This document shows, in pieces, positions 1-6,517 of a DNA stretch of 8,706 nucleotides. The notes beneath the pieces are model-generated. The model saw only the letters and a list, made by a program, of their open reading frames with translations. It searched no databases and had not been told where the DNA came from. Numbering within the stretch: position 1 is the first letter of the stretch; each line of letters starts with the position of its first letter. This stretch comes from Spirochaetales bacterium. Lineage in GTDB: Bacteria; Spirochaetota; Spirochaetia; SZUA-6; DRHE01. The position numbers and the translations under genes were made by a program. Where the stretch lies: positions 1-8,706 of the forward strand of contig JAFGQJ010000131.1 of the NCBI GenBank assembly GCA_016935715.1. Direction: 5' to 3'.

Positions 1-1668
1 CGCCGGCCCGTCCTGATCGTGGAGGATCTGAAGGCGGGGAAGCCGGGAGACCTGGTCATCAGCCTGATCGGTCCAACGGGGCATCTGCTCGCTCGAAGCA
101 ATCCCCTTCGCATCGTGGGCGCGCAAGGCACGGAGCCGGGCGGCGCCCCCGCGGAAGGCGCGGAGCCGGGCGGCGCCCCCCTCCTGCTGCCCTTCTGGGC
201 GGACATGCACGGCCAGAGCGAGGAGACGATCGGCAGCAACAGCGCCCGGGATTATTTCCGCTTCGCCCGGGACCGGGCCTTTCTGGACGTCTGCTGTCAC
301 CAGGGCAATGATTTCCAGATAACCGGAGAGTTCTGGGCCGAGCTGCAGGAGATCGTGGAGCAGTTCAACGAGCCCGGCCGCTTCATCGCCTTCCCGGGAT
401 ACGAATGGTCGGGCAACACGGGCCTTGGAGGCGATCACAACGTGATCTTCCTGCGGCCGGGGGAGCAGATCCACCGCTCCTCCCACGCCCTGATCTACGA
501 CCTGTCGGACGAGGCGAGCGACCGCCACACCAGCCGGGAGCTGTTCCAGACCCTCGCCGGCAGGGATGCCTGCCTCTACGCCCACGTGGGGGGACGCTAC
601 GCCGACCTGTCCGCAACCCGGGACACCGGCATCACCCCGGCGGTGGAGATCCACTCGGCCTGGGGCACCTTCGAATGGCTGCTGCACGACGCCTTCGCCC
701 TGGGCCTGAGGCCGGGGGTGGTGGCCAACAGCGACGGCCACAAGGGCCGGCCCGGGGCCAGCTACCCCGGTGCTTCCAGTTTCGGAAGCTACGGCGGCCT
801 GACCTGCTTCCTCTGCCGGGAGCTGAGCCGGGAAGCGGTGTTCGAAAGCCTCCGCGCACGCAGGCACTACGCCACCACGGGCTGCAGGCTTCTGCTCTCC
901 ACTTCCGCGATCCTCGAGGAGGGGCAACGGACCGCAGAGGCGAAGCCAGGAGCAACGCGATTGCAGGGCAGCACAGCGGAGCGATCGGCAGCGGGATCCC
1001 GCCGGGCGGTCATGGGGGACATCGTCCGCTTCGAAGGCGGGGGAACCTCGAAAAGGCGGAATGCGGTCTTCCGGGTCGAGGCGCTCTGCGCATCCGCGGT
1101 CCAGCGGATCGAGCTGTTCAACGGCAGCGAGCGGGTGTTCACCTGCCGACCCTACGGGACGGAGGATCTAGGCAGCCGCATCCGCGTGCTCTGGGAAGGA
1201 GCGGAGTACCGCGGCCGGGGCAGGGAAACCTGCTGGGACGGCAGCGCCGTGATCCGGGACAACCGGGTCCGACAGGCTCGCGGGATCAACTTCTGGAACC
1301 CGGAGAAAGCCCTGAACCTGGAAGGGGCAAACAGGATCCGCTGGCAGTCTCTCACCACCGGCGGGTTCAGCGGCTTCGACATGATCCTGGAGCATCCCTC
1401 CGGAGGCGTGATCCGTATCGACACCCCACTGCTGCGCTTCGATCTCGACGTGGAGAAGATCGGACTGGAGGACACGGTGGTGGAGGCCGGAGGCCTGGGG
1501 CGCCGGATGCGCATCTTCCGGCTTCCCGACGAGCCTGCTGAAAACGCGGTGTCCGTCGAGCGGGCGATCCCCCTATCACCAGGGAGGGACAATCCCCTTT
1601 ACGCCAGGGTCGTGGAGGAGGACGGCCACGTGGCCTGGAGCAGCCCGATCTACTTCGTCACGGGCTGA
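1..1668 (+). CDS. DUF3604 PHP-like metal-dependent protein (5' truncated)
   Basis: The frame is open from base 1, and the first in-frame start candidate (GTG at 19) reads as an internal Val within a conserved-looking stretch (RRPVLIVEDLKAGKPGD). The real start therefore lies upstream. Numbering from that GTG, residues 1-34 end an N-terminal beta domain, 35-54 are a repeated linker, about 55-295 form the catalytic-type domain and about 330-549 a C-terminal beta-rich domain. Putative metal ligands are D62/H64 (ADMHGQ), H94 (CHQGND), H189 (YAHVGG), E210/H212 (VEIHSAWG) and D239/H241 (NSDGHKGRP), as in the DUF3604 branch of PHP-like phosphoesterase-type proteins. FPGYEWSGNTGLGGD is another family block. 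Biochemical function of this family is largely undefined; a metal-dependent hydrolase is inferred. No signal peptide can be judged because the N-terminus is missing. Residues 299-328 look like an extra low-complexity insertion. The SBF_like carrier gene follows after 47 bases on the same strand. Confidence 0.85.
   Translation, partial: RRPVLIVEDLKAGKPGDLVISLIGPTGHLLARSNPLRIVGAQGTEPGGAPAEGAEPGGAPLLLPFWADMHGQSEETIGSNSARDYFRFARDRAFLDVCCHQGNDFQITGEFWAELQEIVEQFNEPGRFIAFPGYEWSGNTGLGGDHNVIFLRPGEQIHRSSHALIYDLSDEASDRHTSRELFQTLAGRDACLYAHVGGRYADLSATRDTGITPAVEIHSAWGTFEWLLHDAFALGLRPGVVANSDGHKGRPGASYPGASSFGSYGGLTCFLCRELSREAVFESLRARRHYATTGCRLLLSTSAILEEGQRTAEAKPGATRLQGSTAERSAAGSRRAVMGDIVRFEGGGTSKRRNAVFRVEALCASAVQRIELFNGSERVFTCRPYGTEDLGSRIRVLWEGAEYRGRGRETCWDGSAVIRDNRVRQARGINFWNPEKALNLEGANRIRWQSLTTGGFSGFDMILEHPSGGVIRIDTPLLRFDLDVEKIGLEDTVVEAGGLGRRMRIFRLPDEPAENAVSVERAIPLSPGRDNPLYARVVEEDGHVAWSSPIYFVTG
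121..180 (+). repeat. 30-bp in-frame tandem duplication (two units)
   Basis: Bases 121-150 and 151-180 are adjacent copies of one 30-base unit and differ at only two positions (unit positions 4 and 10). They encode AQGTEPGGAP followed by AEGAEPGGAP in the linker just before the catalytic-type domain of the DUF3604 protein. Because the unit is a multiple of three, the frame is preserved. Each copy contains the near-palindrome GGGCGGCGCCC, which may favour slippage. Confidence 0.9.
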
Positions 1669-1715
1669 ATCGAGTCCGCAGCGGCTGTTGCGGCGGGAGA
1701 TCGGGATGTGATACG

Positions 1716-2729
1716 ATGCCCCGCATGACGCTGAGCTGGCTGAAACGCAACTGGTTCCTGTTCGGGATCCTGACCGCCCTGCTGCTGGGCTTCCTGATCC
1801 CCGGGGTGGAGCTGATCCTGAATCCCAACGGGATCGCCCGAACCGTGCTGATCGTGCTCCTGTTCCTGATCTCCGGCTTCACCCTGCCCTCCGAGGCGAT
1901 CGCTAGCGGGCTGAAGGACTACCGCCTGCACCTGTTCGTCCAGAGCTTCGTGTTCGTCGTGATCCCGCTGTTTTTCCTGCTCACCACCCTTCCCTTCCGC
2001 TCGGCCTGGGACCACCAGCTGTACGCCGGGATCTTCGCCGTGGCGGTTCTGCCCACCACCATCTCCAGCTGCATCGTGTTCACCCAGGTGTCCGGGGGGA
2101 ACCTCATGGGCACGATGTTCAACGCCGCCCTGGCGAACATCATCGGCGTGGTGGTTTCTCCGCTCTTGCTGTCCCTGCTGATGCGGGGCGGGGGAGATCC
2201 GATCCCGGCGTCGGAGATCATCCGGATCCTGAAGAGCCTGGCCCTGCAGATGCTCGTTCCCATCGCCTGCGGCCAGATCCTGCGCCGCTTCTTCAGGGAC
2301 ACTGCGGTGAAACAGAAAAAACGGCTTTCCGTGGCCAGCAACCTGTTCATCCTCTTCATCCTGTTCTTCGCCTTCTCGAAGACCGCGCGCAATCCCGATT
2401 TCCTCGCCAACCTGCGCTCCCTGATCGGTCCCTTCGGGTATCTGGCCGCCGCCCATCTGCTGCTGCTGGGCATGGCCTACGGCGGCGCCCGGCTGTTTCG
2501 CTTCAGCCGGGAAAACACGATCTCCGTCCTGTACGCCGCGCCGCAGAAGACCCTGGCCGTGGGGGTTCCCCTGATCTCCACCTACTTCGCCGCCAACCCG
2601 GAGATCCTGGGCATGGCTCTGCTGCCCCTGGTTTTCTACCACGCCTGGCAGCTGCTGGTGGCGGGATTCGTGAAGAGCTCCAGTCTGGTCAGGGAGACCG
2701 AGCGGCTGAAGCTGGAAAGGCCGACGTGA
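1716..2729 (+). CDS. SBF_like (SLC10A7/YfeH-type) bile acid:sodium symporter family carrier
   Basis: This is a 337-residue integral membrane protein with about ten hydrophobic segments: roughly residues 13-31, 43-58, 71-92 and 102-120, with the rest following to the C-terminus. It has no cleavable signal peptide. Family marks are the early block GFTLPSEAI (54-62), LPTTISSCIVFTQVSGGN in the fourth segment (the cation-site region of the superfamily) and APQKTLAVGVPLISTYF late in the protein. The QK-x-LA-x-GVP signature points to the SBF_like group (SLC10A7, E. coli YfeH) rather than classical bile-acid transporters. Length fits the family. It probably works in the cytoplasmic membrane as a sodium-coupled carrier of an organic anion; the substrate is unknown. 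The ATG at 1716 has GGGA 9 bases upstream and is preferred over the ATG at 1725, which lacks a ribosome-binding site. Its stop overlaps the isomerase start by 4 bases, so the two are probably co-translated. Confidence 0.88.
   Translation: MPRMTLSWLKRNWFLFGILTALLLGFLIPGVELILNPNGIARTVLIVLLFLISGFTLPSEAIASGLKDYRLHLFVQSFVFVVIPLFFLLTTLPFRSAWDHQLYAGIFAVAVLPTTISSCIVFTQVSGGNLMGTMFNAALANIIGVVVSPLLLSLLMRGGGDPIPASEIIRILKSLALQMLVPIACGQILRRFFRDTAVKQKKRLSVASNLFILFILFFAFSKTARNPDFLANLRSLIGPFGYLAAAHLLLLGMAYGGARLFRFSRENTISVLYAAPQKTLAVGVPLISTYFAANPEILGMALLPLVFYHAWQLLVAGFVKSSSLVRETERLKLERPT
2714..2720 (+). promoter_or_regulatory. Shine-Dalgarno fixing the GTG start at 2726
   Basis: GGAAAGG lies 5 bases before the GTG at 2726, inside the end of the carrier gene. 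The GTG overlaps the carrier's TGA (GTGA, 2726-2729), the usual arrangement for translational coupling. It supports this GTG as the isomerase start. Confidence 0.6.
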
Positions 2730-4216
2730 AGCAGCGAGCCGTGCCGGGATCCTCATCTACCGATTCCCGGTCTGCAGATTCCCTCTGCAAAGTGGGAGTG
2801 CTGCTCACCCTGGCCGAGCTGTACCGCCGGAGCATGCCGGGGATATCGGAGCAGTACAGCCGCCACTGGAGGAGGAATCTCGAAGAAATTCTGGGTGACT
2901 CTGCCCGCCTGCACTTCCCGGGCGCCGTCCACACCGCCGAAGAGGTCGGCAGAGCGGTTCGCTCCTGCGAGCAGGCGAACTGCGATCTCCTGCTCGTCCT
3001 TCCCATGGCCTACGCCTCCAGCGGAGCTGCGATCGGCGCGCTCGGGGAGACCCGGCTGCCGATCCTTTTGATCAGCACCTCCCGGGACGCGACCCTGGGC
3101 GCAGCGCTCAGCCACGACGATCTGCGGGCCAACCAGGCCATGCACGGGGTACAGGACCTGGCCAATCTGCTGCGACGCCGGCGGCGGAGCTTCGAGCTGC
3201 TGGCCGGGCACCACCGCGGAGACCGCTTCATCCGCCGGCTGAAACAGATCTGCCGGTCCGCAGCCGGGGCCCGGGTGCTTCGAGCGGGCCGCATCGGGCG
3301 CCTGGGCGCCCCCTTCGCCGGTATGCTGGATTTTTCCTACTCTCCCTCCGCGCTTTCCCAACGGCTCGGGCTCGATGTCGTGGAGCTGCAGCCGGAGCTT
3401 CTCCGGGAGAAGGCGGCGGGGATACGGCCCGGGGCCGTGCAGCGTTTCATCGACTGGGCTCGATCATCTTTTCGCGTAGATCCGGACCTCCAGCAGGAGG
3501 AGCTCCGGGCCGCGGCGACCTGGTCCCTCGCCCTCGAGCAGATCGTGGATGAGCATGGTCTGGACGGGATTGCCATGAACTTCGAGGCCGTGCTGGCCGG
3601 GGGTGCGGCAACCCTGCCCTTCCTGGGGGCCGACCGGCTGATGGGAAGAGGGATCGGCTACGCCGGGGAAGGGGATGTGCTCACCGCCGCCCTGACCGCG
3701 GCCCTCCAGCGCATCTGCGGACAGGCCACCTTCACAGAGACCTTCTGCCCCGACTACGGCAGGGGGGAGATCCTGCTCAGCCACATGGGTGAGTGCAACC
3801 CGGAGCTGGCCGATCCAAAACGGCCGCTCCTGCTCAAGGCCAAATCCTTCTCGATCGGCAAGTGCATCCGTCCGGCCGTCGCGGTGTTCCAGCTCAAGCC
3901 GGGGATGGTGACCCTGGCCAGTCTCAGCGAGGCTCCTGCCGGGGTAGACGGCGGTGGGGAAATCAGCGGTGGGCAGAGCGGTGCAGGGGGTTTTCAGCTG
4001 GTCGTCTTCGAGGGCCGGGTCGTCCGCACGGCGGAGCAGCCTGGCCTTACCAGCCCCTACTCCAGGCTGCGCATCCCGGGAGACCTGGCGGAGTTTCTGG
4101 AACAGTATTCCCGGGCCGGCGGCTCCCACCACCTGGCCCTGGGCTACGGGGATCTGTCCGAAGAATGCGCGATCCTCGCGAGGCTGGTCGGGATCCGGTT
4201 CGAGCACATCGGCTGA
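2726..4216 (+). CDS. L-arabinose-isomerase-like sugar isomerase family protein
   Basis: This is a 496-residue cytoplasmic protein, close to the usual 500 of L-arabinose isomerase (AraA), but divergent. Recognisable blocks run in order: KVGVLLTLAELYRRSMP (22-38), LLVLPMAYASSGAAIGAL, PILLISTSRD, NQAMHGVQDLANLLRRR, GIGYAGEGDVLTAAL, FTETFCPDYGRG, LLSHMGECNP and AGGSHHLALG. By comparison with E. coli AraA (E306, E333, H350, H450), the manganese-site residues appear as E315, E338, H353 and H468 or H469. An aldose-ketose isomerase activity is therefore plausible, but the sequence is too distant to name the sugar, and no araB or araD lies nearby. About 21 residues precede the first conserved strand, somewhat long. 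Residues 403-422 form a Gly-rich stretch that looks inserted between two C-terminal strands. The gene is coupled to the upstream carrier, suggesting the two handle the same compound or its product. Confidence 0.78.
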   Translation: MKQRAVPGSSSTDSRSADSLCKVGVLLTLAELYRRSMPGISEQYSRHWRRNLEEILGDSARLHFPGAVHTAEEVGRAVRSCEQANCDLLLVLPMAYASSGAAIGALGETRLPILLISTSRDATLGAALSHDDLRANQAMHGVQDLANLLRRRRRSFELLAGHHRGDRFIRRLKQICRSAAGARVLRAGRIGRLGAPFAGMLDFSYSPSALSQRLGLDVVELQPELLREKAAGIRPGAVQRFIDWARSSFRVDPDLQQEELRAAATWSLALEQIVDEHGLDGIAMNFEAVLAGGAATLPFLGADRLMGRGIGYAGEGDVLTAALTAALQRICGQATFTETFCPDYGRGEILLSHMGECNPELADPKRPLLLKAKSFSIGKCIRPAVAVFQLKPGMVTLASLSEAPAGVDGGGEISGGQSGAGGFQLVVFEGRVVRTAEQPGLTSPYSRLRIPGDLAEFLEQYSRAGGSHHLALGYGDLSEECAILARLVGIRFEHIG

Positions 4217-4308
4217 CACCACGGCAGCCCGATCGGATACCTCGGCGTGAGCGGCGGGCTGCAGGCGGCGACGCCGGAAGTCGCTCCCGGACCTGATCCG
4301 CTGCCGAA
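4217..4308. other. 92-bp gap between convergent operons
   Basis: The stops of the plus-strand isomerase and the minus-strand dehydrogenase face each other across this stretch. It holds three inverted repeats (4224-4231/4255-4262; 4268-4272/4280-4284; 4292-4297/4308-4313, the last running into the dehydrogenase stop). No coding potential, promoter or T-run was seen. Confidence 0.6.
4224..4262. terminator. possible bidirectional hairpin between convergent genes
   Basis: GCAGCCCG (4224-4231) is perfectly complementary to CGGGCTGC (4255-4262), giving an 8-bp GC-rich stem with a 23-base loop. It begins 8 bases after the isomerase stop. Neither strand has a T-tract after the stem, so it is not a classical intrinsic terminator. 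It could still be a 3'-end stabilising or pausing structure. An overlapping alternative pairing (CCGA 4229-4232 with TCGG 4242-4245) would compete. Confidence 0.3.
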
Positions 4309-5325
4309 TCAGGATGATGGGGCAAGCGCCACTTTGAAGGTACTGGGCTTGTCCTCCAGGAGTCTCGCCAGGGCTTTGCGGAAGTCCTCCAGGGGCACGA
4401 CGAGATCCACGAGGCAGGCGGTGTTGATCTTTCCGGAAGCCATGAGCTCCAGGCACCTCTGAAACGCCCCGTGGGAGCGGCAGGAACCAAGCACGTTCAG
4501 CTCCTTCATGTGAATGAGGCCCATGTCGAGAGCCTCCGGCTTCCAGATGTAGCTGAACACGACCAGCGTACCCCGGGGCCTCAGCAGCTTCAGCCCCGAC
4601 ATGGGGGCTGCCCCGCTCCCGCTGGCCTCGACCGCGACATCCACCCCCGGCGCCGGGATTTCCCTCCTCACCCGCTCCTGCAGATCCTCACGCCGGGTGT
4701 TGCAGATCAGCGCGCCGGTTCGCTCCCGGATTCTCTCCAGCCGCCGCTCATGGTGCCCCGCGCAGATGATCTTGCCCGCACCCAGTGCCGCGGCAATCTG
4801 CGCGTGAAGGAAGCCGAACGGGCCATCCCCGATCACGAGGACCGCATCTCCCTCCCTGAGACCTGCGCGCTGGAAGCTCTCGCAGCAGACGGCAGCCGGC
4901 TCGCTCAGGGCTGCGGCCTGGAAACCGACCGCTTCGGGAATCCTGTACAGATTGCGGGCGTCGACGGCCACTCTCTGCGCCCATGTGCCCGCCGCTGAAC
5001 CGCTGCCCAGGTGGCGGGTGTTGAGACAGAGGTGCTCGATTCCGTTCCTGCAGCTCCAGCACCGTCCGCACACCTGCACCGGGTCCATGACCACCCGCTC
5101 TCCGGGCTCGATGCCGGCAACGCCCTTTCCCAGCTCCACCACCACTCCCGATGCTTCATGTCCGGGGATAATCGGCGGCGGGGCGCCGAAGTCCTGAAGA
5201 TGCAGATCCGAGCCGCAGACCGCGCTCGCCTCCACCTGCACGAGCACCTGCCCGGCTGCGGGAAGCGGATCCGGGACCTCCTGGAGCGCGAAATCCGCCG
5301 CGCCCTGCCAGACGATCGCCCTCAC
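4309..5325 (-). CDS. zinc-dependent medium-chain alcohol/polyol dehydrogenase
   Basis: This 338-residue cytoplasmic oxidoreductase belongs to the zinc medium-chain dehydrogenase superfamily (alcohol, sorbitol and threonine dehydrogenase type). The GroES-like N-terminal domain carries catalytic zinc ligands C37 and the GHE pair H56/E57, with E141 near the fourth position. The structural zinc cluster is complete (C86, C89, C92, C100). The Rossmann domain has GDGPFG at 165-170. After the second strand the sequence is AGHHERRL (188-195), lacking the acidic residue typical of strictly NAD-dependent members, so NADP use is possible. The GTG start at 5325 gives the normal MRAIVW beginning, has GGGGA 8 bases upstream, and lies 1 base after the M20 gene's stop. 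It is the last gene of the minus-strand operon, so it probably oxidises an alcohol or reduces a carbonyl made in that pathway. The exact substrate cannot be assigned. Confidence 0.88.
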   Translation of the reverse strand: MRAIVWQGAADFALQEVPDPLPAAGQVLVQVEASAVCGSDLHLQDFGAPPPIIPGHEASGVVVELGKGVAGIEPGERVVMDPVQVCGRCWSCRNGIEHLCLNTRHLGSGSAAGTWAQRVAVDARNLYRIPEAVGFQAAALSEPAAVCCESFQRAGLREGDAVLVIGDGPFGFLHAQIAAALGAGKIICAGHHERRLERIRERTGALICNTRREDLQERVRREIPAPGVDVAVEASGSGAAPMSGLKLLRPRGTLVVFSYIWKPEALDMGLIHMKELNVLGSCRSHGAFQRCLELMASGKINTACLVDLVVPLEDFRKALARLLEDKPSTFKVALAPSS

Positions 5326-5326
5326 C

Positions 5327-6517
5327 TCAGCATTCCCCGCTCAGGTAGTCCAATGCGGTCTGCAGTGCCACCCTGCAGCCGCGTTCCATCCGGTCGAGCC
5401 GGACGTACTCGTAATCCGCGTGGGCCCTCTCTCCGTCCAGGCTGACGGACACGGCCGGAATCCCGGCGAAGGGGACCAGCCTGTTCACGTCCAGGATGCT
5501 GGAGCTTCCGGCCAGCTCCAGGGGCATCCCGGACACGCTGCGGTAGGCTTTCCTCAGAGCCCGTACGATCGTCTCCTCCGGATCGATGGAGAAAGCCTCC
5601 CCCACGAAGATCCAGGAATCCTCGATGGTGATATTCTCCGGGCGGGCGATCCCGGACAGCAGAACCCCCAGCTCCCCCCGCACGTCCTGAAAGCGGCGGT
5701 CCGGGTGCCAGCGCCAGGTTCCCTGAAGAAACGCCTGTTTTGGGACGCGGTTGTAGAAATCCCCGAAGTGCACCTGGCCGATGAACAGCGACTGCGGACC
5801 CAGCAGGGGGTATCCGTGCCCGGCTGCCGCCAGCTCCTCTTTTTTCTCCCTCAGCCGTTCGATGACCCGGACCGTGGTTTCCAAAAGTCTGTCGGCTTCC
5901 GGCTCCCGACTCAACTCGTGGCAGACCTCACCCTCTCTGACGACATTGATGTTCCAGATGCTCTGGCCTTTTCCCATGACCACGGCCCGGTCCCGCATTC
6001 CCTCGAACACGATCGCCGCCTCTCCGTGTATTCCCCTCTCGATCAGATTCAGGAGCCCTCTGGAATCCCCGAAAGGTGCCTCGTGCAGCCCGTAGGCGGT
6101 CACCAGTATCTGTCCGGGGAAGGGGCAGCCGGACTCCTTCAACACGCGGACGATCTCCAGGATCCCGGCCAGGCCGCATTTCATATCCGCCGAGCCGCGG
6201 CCGCTGATGATCCGCTCCGTGCGCTGCGGTTCCGCGTGGTCGACCGGTATGTGGTCCAGGTGGCCGGCCAGCTGCAGCACCGGCCCGGCACTGCTTCCCT
6301 GAAGCCGTCCGATCACGTTTGGGCTCTCCTGCAGCGTCTCGTCCACCTCGACCTCGGCCCCGGCGGCGCCCAGCATTTCAGCGAAGCTCATGGCAACGTC
6401 CCGCTCCTGCCCGGTGGGGCTGGGAATGCATACCAGCCTCCAGAGGTCTTCGGCGAGTCGCTTCGGCTGTACCAGGGCGCCGAGCTCTCCGGAGGGGCTC
6501 CCGCTTTCTTTCCTCAT
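5327..6517 (-). CDS. M20-family metallopeptidase / deacylase-like amidohydrolase
   Basis: This 396-residue cytoplasmic protein has the M20 (ArgE/DapE/CPG2) layout: a zinc-binding catalytic domain interrupted by a smaller dimerisation domain at about 185-300. Visible motifs are GHLDHIPVD (H86, D88), GRGSADMKCG (D111, the bridging Asp), HEAPFGDSRG (H145-E146), FEG (E172) and GERAHADYEYV (H366). Family members hydrolyse amide bonds of N-acyl amino acids, small peptides or N-succinyl/acetyl intermediates. The usual Glu-Glu pair, catalytic base followed by metal ligand, reads His-Glu here, so the enzyme either belongs to a divergent subgroup or has altered catalysis. The ATG at 6517 overlaps the aminotransferase stop (ATGA), and GGGAAG directly abuts it, too close for an ideal ribosome site, which suggests translational coupling. 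Its position between an aminotransferase and a dehydrogenase hints at release of a free amine from an acylated substrate. Confidence 0.85.
   Translation of the reverse strand: MRKESGSPSGELGALVQPKRLAEDLWRLVCIPSPTGQERDVAMSFAEMLGAAGAEVEVDETLQESPNVIGRLQGSSAGPVLQLAGHLDHIPVDHAEPQRTERIISGRGSADMKCGLAGILEIVRVLKESGCPFPGQILVTAYGLHEAPFGDSRGLLNLIERGIHGEAAIVFEGMRDRAVVMGKGQSIWNINVVREGEVCHELSREPEADRLLETTVRVIERLREKKEELAAAGHGYPLLGPQSLFIGQVHFGDFYNRVPKQAFLQGTWRWHPDRRFQDVRGELGVLLSGIARPENITIEDSWIFVGEAFSIDPEETIVRALRKAYRSVSGMPLELAGSSSILDVNRLVPFAGIPAVSVSLDGERAHADYEYVRLDRMERGCRVALQTALDYLSGEC

Noticed and set aside
19..21. GTG at 19 as the true start of the DUF3604 gene
   Set aside because: The frame is open to base 1 and the preceding codons continue a conserved-looking strand, with no ribosome-binding site upstream; the gene is cut by the window edge.
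405..1541. 378-codon plus-strand frame inside the DUF3604 gene
   Set aside because: It is an Arg/Pro-rich out-of-frame translation of a gene whose other frame shows the PHP-like metal motifs.
1676..1693. Short inverted repeat (CCGCA/TGCGG) after the DUF3604 stop as a terminator
   Set aside because: A 5-bp stem with an 8-base loop and no T-tract is within chance for this base composition, and the next gene follows closely on the same strand.
1650..2756. 368-codon open frame on the minus strand opposite the membrane carrier
   Set aside because: Its translation is Gln/Gly/Glu/His-rich with no family resemblance, whereas the plus-strand frame gives clear transmembrane helices and family motifs. 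It is a GC-rich antisense shadow.
2726..4216. Naming the isomerase araA
   Set aside because: Only the metal-site blocks and general layout match; overall divergence and the absence of other arabinose genes do not support that substrate.
3464..4456. 330-codon minus-strand open frame spanning the isomerase end, the convergent gap and the dehydrogenase 3' end
   Set aside because: It runs antisense through the conserved isomerase motifs and in another frame through the dehydrogenase; its composition is low-complexity and it has no motifs.
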